A stretch of 64,000 bases of DNA from Marsupella aquatica (taxonomy: Eukaryota > Marchantiophyta). A program made the translations under genes and the position numbers. Shown piece by piece: positions 55,146-64,000 of this stretch (the stretch's first letter is position 1; each line of letters opens with the position of its first letter). The notes beneath the pieces were generated by a model. It made no database searches. It had not been told where the DNA came from and saw only the letters and a list, made by a program, of their open reading frames with translations. The stretch is from positions 10,726,001-10,790,000 of the forward strand of contig OZ316892.1 of the NCBI GenBank assembly GCA_973895155.1, written 5' to 3'.

Positions 55146-56244
55146 TTGAGTAAATACCTAACACCCCTTGCAGGTTTCAACCCTGCATCAGGACCAGATT
55201 CAACTCATTCCATACTGCAAACAATTGCTTCTTTGATTACCTCAATTGTCACTGTTGTCCAGTTGATGGTGCCTTTGTTTGAGAATTCAAACTTTCTTCT
55301 ACTTGACTCCATGAACAATACTGAACCTACCCAATCACCTTTGTGCAAAGCACGTACTATTGTTTTCTCACATAGTCCCCTGGCTCCTTTCTGCAAGCAC
55401 TTGGGTTAGTTCATATTTGGCCAAGACAGGTCGTAGATCAGTGGTATATTAAACCCCGCACACGACTCACAACGATTAATAATTTGGATTGATGAGACAC
55501 CATGGGAGGATCCACACTGCTTTCAGGAGTTTTTCAGAATTGGTCCCCCTCTTCTTTTCTATATGTGTGAGCGCTACATGATGATATGATCACATATCCT
55601 CCTGTTTCATTGCGAACCTGCCTAGTTGTCAGTTGTTGGTAATGAGGCAAGTTGCTCTTGCATTGAGACATTTGGCTACAGGGGACACATTTCTCACATT
55701 GGGTGAATTGTTTGGAGTTTCAAAGAGGTCTACTGTGAAAGTGACATGGAAATTCATTTCCTCTTTTCGTAGGAGAGCTGCCCATGTCATTCATTGGCCA
55801 GATGAGGCTGCAATTCTCCAAGTTAAACAAGGATTTCAAGATAGATGAGGTTTTCCAAATTGTTGTGGAGCTATTGATGACACTCACTTTCGAATTGAGT
55901 TTCCATTTGGTGAAGACTCTACTCAATACTATGATTGGAAGCACAAGCTCTCAGTGTCCATGTAGGCAATATGTGACCAGAAATTGAGGTTTTTATATGT
56001 ATGTTGTGGGCTGCTAGGAAGCATTCAGGATACAAGATTGATGAGGATGTCCCGATTTTATTACCAAGTCACAGAACACCATAGCCAATTGAGTGGGCCC
56101 CTATTCCGTTGTGAAGACAGCAAGATGCTGCAAGAGTACACTCTTGGGGATGCAGGGTACCCATTACTCCCTTGGCTAATTGTTCCATTTCCAAGAGGTG
56201 CTTCACAGCAGACTGATGTTTACCTCCATGGAACCCTGCTCTAA
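55146..56244 (+). pseudogene. PIF/Harbinger transposase pseudogene (DDE_Tnp_4)
   Basis: From 55633 one frame runs to 56244, broken by TGA at 55846-55848 and TAG at 55963-55965. It reads VALALRHLATGDTFLTLGEL, FGVSKRSTVKVTWKFI, HVIHWPDEA, then GFPNCCGAIDDTHFRIEFPF (first catalytic Asp), QKLRFLYVCCGLLGSIQDTR (second Asp region) and YTLGDAGYPLLPWLIVPF. This is the DDE_Tnp_4 nuclease of plant PIF/Harbinger elements. The segment upstream (55146-55632) gives weakly transposase-like N-terminal peptides in other frames (HCFQEFFRIG), with stops. The C-terminal part carrying the catalytic Glu is not readable, so it is truncated as well as mutated. Terminal repeats and the partner Myb-like ORF were not found. 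Confidence 0.8.
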
Positions 56245-56734
56245 GTCCATCACCAAGTGATTCTCGGATGAACCACACAACCTTGCGAGTCGGATAGGCT
56301 TACGATAACCTTTTTAATGTCCAAAACAAAGAGCCAAATATATACCAAAAATAATTTTAACGGTTCAGAATGGTCCTTGTTGGCTGCTGGGGTCCATCAG
56401 AATGTTTTATCAACATGATGGTCATGGGAGTTTCAGTTGGTGGGTGTAGTCCACAACTTGGAAACTGAAGCCCCCATGGACCTAAATGTTCGACAAATTC
56501 TCAGATGGACCAGAGAAACCCATATAGCACTTTTTGTTTGCAAAAACATCCATAAATTTTCTCTTCAACAGTAACCTGGTGCATCTGGGTTGCAAGGTTC
56601 ATGGGAGCTAGTGGTCTATCCAAGCATCACTGCGCACAATTTGAGACTCTGACTCTATTACATATATAGTCTACTACAGCATAGAGCGGTTCTTCTTGAG
56701 GTATATGTATGATGGACCTCTAAATAAAAAGTCA
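56245..56734. other. No gene seen
   Basis: AT-rich flank of the Harbinger relic with several GGTCCATC motifs related to the MITE-like elements. Confidence 0.4.
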
Positions 56735-56826
56735 TGTTTGATGGACCTCATGAGTGATACAGACCCTTGAGAAGCCTTAAATTAATGTCCCAAACATCTT
56801 AAAGGAATCCATCAAGGAACACATAG
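56735..56826. mobile_element. Short MITE-like element, copy C
   Basis: Starts TTTGATGGACCTCATGAGTG and ends GGAATCCATCAAGGAACACA, with internal GATACAGACCCTTGAGAAGCC matching copy A. Confidence 0.45.
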
Positions 56827-58586
56827 TTTTAGGGGTCCATATATCTCTTGTACTTCTTCTTAAAGGTGAACTTGGAATTCTGGATGTCCTAGCCTCACTG
56901 TGGTTGGAGTAGACATCTCGTTCAAGTGATCAAACGTGCACATATGACAATTTTGCACTTGACTAAAATGTCAAGTCCGGAAGGCAGTGAAAAGCAGAAA
57001 GCTGATGATACGATACTCGAGGACCCAAATCCGGGCCCAAATCTTTCTAAGGGACCTGACTCACGGTGAACAGGCCAGACAAAGAACTGAGAACCAGGTG
57101 GTCCCACAAAGAGAGTATCTTGTGTGGACAACAAGATACTACCAATGTTGCAACCTAAATTTCTTAGGTCCTGACGGTAGGATCTCCCTAGATTTAAGCA
57201 TGCCCATTAGGTTCTGCTTAATGTGGCCTGTGGCTAGGTGAGAAATTGACTAATGGAAGATAAACAGCTTAAAATTTTCTTATTTTTCTTTTTCACCAGT
57301 GTGGCCAAAGTGACCCTTGTGTGCAAGGAGAAGAGGCTAGGAATGTTCTTTATCTCATTTTCTGAAATTAATTTTTGAGTATCAAATCTCATTAGATTTA
57401 GGGATAACTATTAGAATTTTGGCTATTGGGGTTTTGTAAAGAGGTGGGAAACTGCCTACTTGACGACAGAAAATCTAGCAATTTTGGCCATGTGGCTAAT
57501 ACAGTTTAGAGAGGTGTAATGTAGGGAATTTTCGCCACTAGAAAAGCCGAAGGTAAACCTAATACTTTTTTATGACAGCTGAAACGTAACGAATTCTCGT
57601 CAGTAAAAAAACCGCTGCGCCACAAGACACAAGGCCAGTCCTGCCTTTCATCATACAGTAGTGGTACGGTGACTCTGACCTACCGTTAGTTACACAGTGT
57701 AACACAGCGCCACTGCGGACAGAGTGGAACGGGACTACGGGAGGGCAAATCTTGCCGGGAACACAATCGTGGGTCGCCGGCGACTTTCGCTGTTACTGCG
57801 GACTAGTAGTAGTTTATTACCGACCAATTGGCATTATTTTCTGTGCCGTTTTGCATTTCATGTCACCGTCGTCTCAGGGCGGGAACTTCCGTACATCGGA
57901 CAGTCCTAAGTACGGTTATACACCGCCCGCTCTGCTGTCCAGTACGGTCTGATATGGTAGACGATGAGAAAGGGTTGTACTGTATACGATAGGGCGGCTC
58001 TGGATCTCCGGTATGATACCGGTCTTACCGTATGTTGGCGGGAAGATGAGATGTACAGTAACCGTCACGTACTTGACGGTGTACTGAATCTGAATTTCGA
58101 ACATTATAACTCACTCTTTTGTTTTGTGGGAATGAAATGATGATGCCTTGGACAAGGCACACTTTTTTTTTGCCCTTACTAAAGTACCCAAAACTCGACT
58201 ATTAACTAAATACTTCAAGTGGTTTCACGTATGGGAGATTCTGTCATTGTTGGATGGGCCTAAGGGAGAGAAGCTAAGGTGGGATCTTTGAACCAAAATG
58301 TGGGTCCTAATGTTGTTGCACATATTATTCCCAATGTGACACTCAAACATTGGTGGTTCTCTCTTGACTCTCTTGTGATTTGGAGCCGTTGATTCATATG
58401 TGGAAGGGCTGAATTCTATAGTGTTCATATTGATTTTTGACAGGTGCTCCATGCTGAATTACTTCCAATTTGTGTGGTCAAGTGGATGTCAATGATGGAC
58501 CTACCAATGAAACATTTAAACAATTGAACATATGATCTACAACGGCCCACAGCTTAGGCTTATCTTGAACACATTACACTGGGCAC
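56827..58586. other. No gene recognised
   Basis: The segment 57590-58110 has unusual composition with repeated TACGGT/ACCGTA motifs. A plus-strand frame at 56987-57241 ends in FLGPDGRISLDLSMPIRFCL but has no further support. Confidence 0.35.
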
Positions 58587-59021
58587 TCATTGTTTGCAGG
58601 ATGCTCTTTCCTTGGCAAGATTGATACTACTATCCCAATCACTATTCAACCACAGAAGTGCAACCTGGGTTTCGTCCTCATTCACAAGATGGTTAGTAGC
58701 ATCTAGATTGAGAGTATACAATGCACATTTCCAGCCAACAGTGCCAGGTTTCCTCTGGGACACATTGTCCATAAGGTTACTATGAACTTTCATGCTACTC
58801 TCAAATGTACTAGAAGTGTGGGAAGGGCCAGGAGCTTGAGTAAAAAATTGACAAATATCAATGACCACAGAGTCAGTATAAGAAATCCTACCAACAATGG
58901 TAGCATTACCATGCATGAGGCTTGAGTCTAGACATATACAGGTTTGGTTTGGTTTGATCTCCAATCTAGGGAAGCAATTAGTCAGGAGAGATGTGGTGCC
59001 CTGAATGATTGTGGGCAACAT
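58587..59021 (-). CDS. Hypothetical 144-residue ORF
   Basis: ATG 59021 to TAG. It has no recognisable domain. Composition is protein-like (Ser/Thr rich, few repeats; ICLDSSLMHGNATIVGRISY, ALLWLNSDWDSSINLAKERA), and it is one of the longer frames in this part of the window outside transposons, but length alone is weak evidence. Could be a fragment of a decayed gene or chance. Confidence 0.25.
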   Translation of the reverse strand: MLPTIIQGTTSLLTNCFPRLEIKPNQTCICLDSSLMHGNATIVGRISYTDSVVIDICQFFTQAPGPSHTSSTFESSMKVHSNLMDNVSQRKPGTVGWKCALYTLNLDATNHLVNEDETQVALLWLNSDWDSSINLAKERASCKQ

Positions 59022-59433
59022 TGCCAGTTACAACAGTGCGGGATCATGACTAGGGATCATTTCACTCTCAACGATCCAACTTTCTATGGTACCTTATAAC
59101 CCATGTGCAGTTTTGATGGAAGTGAGACCCCCAGGGACACTAGGGTTCCTGTATGAAGTACATGGTCAACGATACGTGGGACACCATATACAGTGATCTC
59201 TCTATAAGTGCACACTCCATGGAAGAAACCTTTGTTGTGCACTTAATGTTTGCACTACTTCATAAGTGAATACACTTTTAATTTGCATTTCCAATTCCAA
59301 TGGGACCTATGTTAAATTTTGTATTCCTGTCCTAAACCAGATCTGTTACTCTTTTAAAAGTTCTAAATAATTGTAAGTGGAAAGCATTGTGTGCTTATAA
59401 GTGTGCATAAACCCTCATAGAAGGTATAAACTT

Positions 59434-59744
59434 TTTTTTGTTGTCTTGAAAGGAAATGGGGAGGAAATACAATTAGACTCCCCCCATCCCAATGTGACAG
59501 TTTTTCTGTAGGGAACCCAGACCAGGGTGAGCCCCAACGGACCCGACAGGGACCCGCACCAGGAAGGAGAGAGAATTAAATCAGGGCCACAAAGTGGACG
59601 ACCAGGGGCCAAATAGATAATCAAAACTCCAATCCACTATCCACGAAACCCATCCCCTCCACACACATATACCCTCCACACCCCAGACCTCTCAGTTCCA
59701 GGCAAATCCCCTAGCCAATTGACCTAAGCCAAATTGGTTATAAA
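59434..59744 (-). mobile_element. tRNA-type SINE, 311 bp, with 10-bp target duplication
   Basis: GTATAAACTT flanks it at 59424-59433 and 59745-59754. Read on the minus strand it begins TTTATAACCAATTTGGCTTA, with a box A-like TTGGCTTAGGTCAATTGG and a degenerate box B-like segment (GGAACTGAGAGGTCTGG) about 30 nt later. It ends in CTTTCAAGACAACAAAAAAA. A pol III head plus A-rich tail plus target duplication defines a SINE. A related, headless copy lies at 41612-41830. Confidence 0.75.
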
Positions 59745-59754
59745 GTATAAACTT

Positions 59755-60880
59755 CCATATTTGTCGCTTATTGTCTAAACTGCAAAATGCTAGAAAAAGG
59801 GAAAGAAGGGACTTCTTGCAATTATCCAAATTTTGCATTTATGGATTGTGCAGTTAGAAAGAGGTCACTGTATCTCGTAAAGGTAATACCGATGAGTACA
59901 TTTATCAAGGGCCGCGTCTCGAGCCACCACATCAAATACACACGAGACACTAGCGAAGTCACAAAGGAGCATAATAAATGTACCTTAAAGTGTGAACATT
60001 GTGCATGTTTTAAATCGTGCGGGAGCTTATCATCTGTGCTTTTCCCCAATGGCGTTTTAGTTTCGTTCAAATTTTGATTGTTTCATAAATAATACATCCA
60101 CGCTATCTTCGTTGTTAGTAATTTGAGCTCTGTGCATGTGGAACTTTAATTGACACCCCGCCAATAAGTGTGTCGAAAACTCACCAATCCTAAAAATATA
60201 ATCGCCCGAAATAGTAACAAATTTTACAAATATAAAAGAGTCCTCATAATGGTCTTCCAAATCCCAGTTCTGACAAGATCTTTAGTTCCGTCCATATACG
60301 AATCTGACGGATCAGAGTATAAACGGCCTCATTTCGAGCCCCGAGAAAATGATTAATTTATTCATTATGCGCGTCTGGTATCCCACAGAGTAACTACTGT
60401 ATTGGAATGTGGGACTGTACGAAGTGTCGTATTCACTGCGCCGTAGTAATGTCTACCTTGACCGGGACAAGCACCGGTCCAAGCGGAAACACCAAAGCCA
60501 ATACCACCGGTCCGTGCTGCATGTTGCCTCGAAGATGTTTTTTAACTGTTGTAGTTGCTTTGTGCAAAAGTGAAACAACAATTTGCATCTTATCTCGACG
60601 ATTTTTTATTGTAGTTGCTAGTGCGAAAACGAGACAACAATTACCTCCTTTTTTAATTACTCAGGTGCTCAGGTGATTAGTTACTCAGTTAGAGAATTCC
60701 CAACCATGCCTGGTCGCTGTCGTCCAAAGTGACAAAACAACTCTGTAGCACCATGAGCTTACACAGTCACTCGCATAAAAGGGGAAGTGTCCAAGATTTA
60801 TCACTTTTTCACATTCCTTCCTCTAGTGTGAGATTTTGTTCCAACTTCAGGAAAAATATATTAAAAATGGTCAACTTAGT
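59755..60880. other. No gene recognised
   Basis: A GTTGTAGTTGCT(T/A)GTGC block is duplicated near 60548 and 60611. Short ORFs only. Confidence 0.4.
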
Positions 60881-60884
60881 GGAT

Positions 60885-60943
60885 CCAGGTTTTGTCATGA
60901 CTAGTAGTGCTTTAAACCACCACTAACTATGACAAAAACCTGG
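60885..60943. repeat. 59-bp imperfect hairpin
   Basis: CCAGGTTTTGTCATGACTAG (60885 on) pairs with a mirrored segment ending GACAAAAACCTGG at 60943; about 22 of 25 arm positions match around a ~10-nt loop. It could be a tiny foldback element. Confidence 0.7.
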
Positions 60944-63900
60944 TGTGACCAGGTTTCACTATTAATAGTCATTTCTTGAATTTGTGGAGCAATATGGAAT
61001 GGGAGAGGGGAAAGTGAGATGAAAGTGAAAAAGAGAGAAATCTTGAGCATTTCCCCATTTTCCTTGTTCTATAGAATGAAGTTGCTATATAGTGAATCCA
61101 TCTTTCAGTATTTTGTCTTATTTAAACTTCTTTTCTTTTGTATTTTAATTAAATGTGTCTTACCAAGGTGCATCCCTTGTATACTTTACATTTTGAATTT
61201 AATTTGGCACCCCTCTAAATTTTTCAATCTTTGATATACTTTTGATCATCAACCCTTTAACAAAGCTCACGGAAGTTCTAGCCCTTAGTGAAGAAGAAAT
61301 GATCTAATTAAAATGCACTCCTCATGTCTTTAAGTTCTACTCATGGTTTTGTGTCCTAAATTTATGATTTTAATTCATTTGAGTGTCATTACCTAAGATA
61401 AGTACATAAATATCTATGTGCAGGATCCAATACCATAGACTTGAATTTTTCCTGTTCATTATTACTTTTCTTTACATGTGTGCTTTTATTTTTGTACCTT
61501 ATGTGCACAACTTTTCAATGTCAGGCTTCCTAATCAATGTCCTATTTATATTACCACAAAAAAATTAGATTATCTGTATTTCACTAAAAAACTTAAACTT
61601 TTTGCTAGAGGACAAAATAACTTTTCATGTTCCAGGATGAGTATGCTATAATGGTAATGGTGGTTTGAGGCTGACACTATACCTCAGACTTTTTGTCTAA
61701 AGCCTAATGACAACCTGTTGTTGTCAATATCCCGTCCATATCCATAGGAGGTCCATATCCATAGGAGGTCTGATGGCAGGACGAGTTTAGGCGGCCCCTC
61801 TAACTCACTCCTCCGGTCTGAATGTCATGAAATTGAAATCAAATTTGTGCACATTTTGCACTCACCCTCAACTTCATACACTGTGGTGGATCTGCCTGAA
61901 ATGAAGTAAAACCCAAACCGTCATGTGCTGAATTTGTAGTACTGATGGGATATTAAAAACATATGTAAGTGCAAGGCAGGTCCTTCTTCCTCAGGTCTTC
62001 ACATAGGCATAGTAGACTGTAGAGGGAAAGCTTGCCTAGAAACGCAGGCTATGCAACTGGCCAGAAACCTATTTCTCTGCAGGTGTAGGGTCTGTTTTGT
62101 AAAGTCAAGCTTAGCCAGTCTCTCTATCCCACTTGGCAATGGGAGAGTGGCTACACTCGACTGAAGAAAACACAAGTGACAATTCTGCACTTTTAGTGTC
62201 CTTAGTTGGCAATGGGTGGGGCCTGTTATTCGTTTCTATTTGTTTATTTTTTGTCAAGAAATACAGATCATCTCCATAGGTTAATATTTCTGTTCAGTTG
62301 ACTACTCCATTATTTCCACATTTTCCACATTCACTCCTTTATTTAAAGGGTTTCTTTCTCTTTGGGATCTGTCTCCCCGAATGACACCTTTTTTTTCCAG
62401 GCACCCAGTATGGCATCTTTGTTCTTTGCAGGATTTTCGATGTAAGAAATGTGGACTCAACTTAAGATTCAATGATTTTTTATTGTTGCGTAGTTGGTAG
62501 TTGTTCAACAACTTTTGGATACTTTTGTGCCCTTTTTCTCAGTAATGGACATAGTTACTGTATTACATGTGAAGTGTCAGAATGGTGTGCAAGAACAATA
62601 GCTATTGTGGCAGTGTTTATGTTACCACTAGCTTGTATGCCCAGCGTAATGTTCTCAACGTTGACTACCGTAATCGGGCCGGTTTCCACTTACACCCAAA
62701 CTACAGCTGTGCCCCAAGAGTCATTATAGATTGTATTCGTCCTTATCCTAGCTTTTCACTATATATTAGATACATTATCTTGGGCCAGTAATTGTCTTGG
62801 CTTACGGGTAAACTGCTGGTTCCTTCAGGCCTGACTCAATTCTGTTTTTGCCATTTACTTGTCATTGATAAGTCCATTCAAAAACAGAAAAACGAAATGG
62901 GCATTGAAATATTTCTATAAAATTCATTCACTAGGGGTTCTGAGACGTCAAAACTTGATACACTAACTATTGTTAAGTCTAGAAAAATTATGGACTACCA
63001 AAACTCATAATCCTTAAATTCCCCCCCCCCCCCCCTAAAGAATGGTCATATGCCACTCTAGAGCCTAGGTCTTTATGGCCAAAACTCATCACCCTTAACT
63101 ATGAAAAGCTTTATGTCTATTGATTATGCGCAAATCTCTTACTCCACATTCGTTCGTGTCAGTGTTCATTGTGAGAAAAAGCATCTTCACTTTTGGCAAT
63201 TGGGCTGCAGCCCTGTGGGTCCGGTTCCTCCCTAGTTCTCCACTGGGTGCACTTGTTTTCCTGACATTCTCCTCTTTACTGTGAATAGATATACTCTCAT
63301 CAACCTGGCTATTGGTTTGTTGTTAACATATTTTTCCTTTGAAATTGTGTCTGACGAGATATTCCGATGGATCACTGTAATACGTTACGTGAACAACTAT
63401 GATTGAATATTTTTGACATTTTGGGGCGAAGTGCATTAGTAGCGAGGCTGTCCATATTTGCGGGTTGCTTCCTTAGCCTTGGGCACCTGATATAGATATA
63501 AATACTAAGAATGAGACTGATATTTTGTCTAGCTGGGTTCTGGGGCGGACAGTCTGTGTGCCGAGGTGGAGGTATTGTGTAAAGTCCCCAAGAAGACACA
63601 CTCGTTTCTTCTACACAAACCTTGCCCGAAAGTTATGTTCTACAAAGCTCTTGACACATAAAAAAAGGATGTCATTCTAGTTTGCATGTGGGTAGAGGCT
63701 GGCAGGGGCAGAGAGTCTGGATGAAATAAATGCACTTCCAGGGATTTGCATCGCTCACCTCTTTTGGGGCCAAAAAGTGTTTGGTCTACTAAAATGTCTC
63801 TAGTCTACCTGAGCATTAAATTCATCTTAATGTATGGTAGAAAGCAAATACCCCAAAAAGACGAAGGCATCAATTTCATCTCATCTCACAATGGTAGAAA

Positions 63901-64000
63901 AAAGACAGCAGAAAAAGCATCACTTTTTTTTATCCTACCGTGGGAGGAAAAATATGTTTAATTAACTCAAAAAGGACAAACCATCAATTTAATTCATCGC
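60944..64000. other. AT-rich DNA, no gene recognised
   Basis: An 18-bp tandem duplication TCCATATCCATAGGAGG near 61735 and a run of 16 C near 63020 stand out. No domain in any short ORF. Confidence 0.45.

Overview
The window reads as nuclear DNA of a land plant. The evidence is a plant-type SERK-like leucine-rich-repeat gene with seven GT-AG introns, a piece of plant lycopene beta-cyclase, an EDM2-like PHD gene, a Ty1/copia element primed by initiator tRNA-Met, plant LINE ORFs with a DUF4283-like domain, a PIF/Harbinger transposase and a tRNA-type SINE. I cannot name the species. Low gene density and very high repeat content suggest a large genome, and a non-angiosperm (lycophyte, fern or bryophyte) is possible, but that is inference. 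I see no organelle genes, rRNA, tRNA genes or CRISPR.

Layout. 0-3.4 kb: an EDM2-like PHD-finger ORF (-), a Cys-rich ORF further upstream on the same strand, and a frameshifted RPL18a (eL20) relic (+). 3.4-6.8 kb: nothing clear. 6.8-16.2 kb: a minus-strand LINE whose ORF1 is split by a 4182-bp element (10804-14985). That element carries its own 618-codon frame with two internal UAG codons and is itself hit by a 418-bp retroposed insert (14135-14552), so three layers of insertion can be read from two target-site duplications. 16.9-21.6 kb: about nine tandem copies of a ~570-bp repeat with a conserved hairpin. 22.5-24.9 kb: minisatellite, lycopene-cyclase fragment, and a plausible promoter ahead of a decayed ORF. 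25.1-28.2 kb: arrays of a palindrome centred on CGATAAATTTATCG, inside ~296-bp, ~60-bp and ~500-bp repeats. 28.3-31.3 kb: two halves of a retroelement-associated coding relic around a repeat-rich insert, then a MITE. 31.8-37.0 kb: a nearly intact copia element with 241-bp LTRs. 37.6-40.2 kb: the best host gene in the window, a complete eight-exon SERK-like ectodomain gene (-) that has no kinase and ends in a hydrophobic GPI-signal-like tail. 41-49 kb: an isolated terminal exon (-), an inverted-repeat element, and an unrecognised multi-exon gene (+). 49-64 kb: small tandem duplications, short MITE-like elements, a PIF/Harbinger pseudogene, a SINE with target duplication, and long featureless AT-rich DNA.

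Most coding sequence is transposon-derived and decayed; most in-frame stops are TAG or TGA, as expected from C-to-T change at methylated cytosines. The host genes look independent: there is no operon logic here, and I infer no joint pathway.
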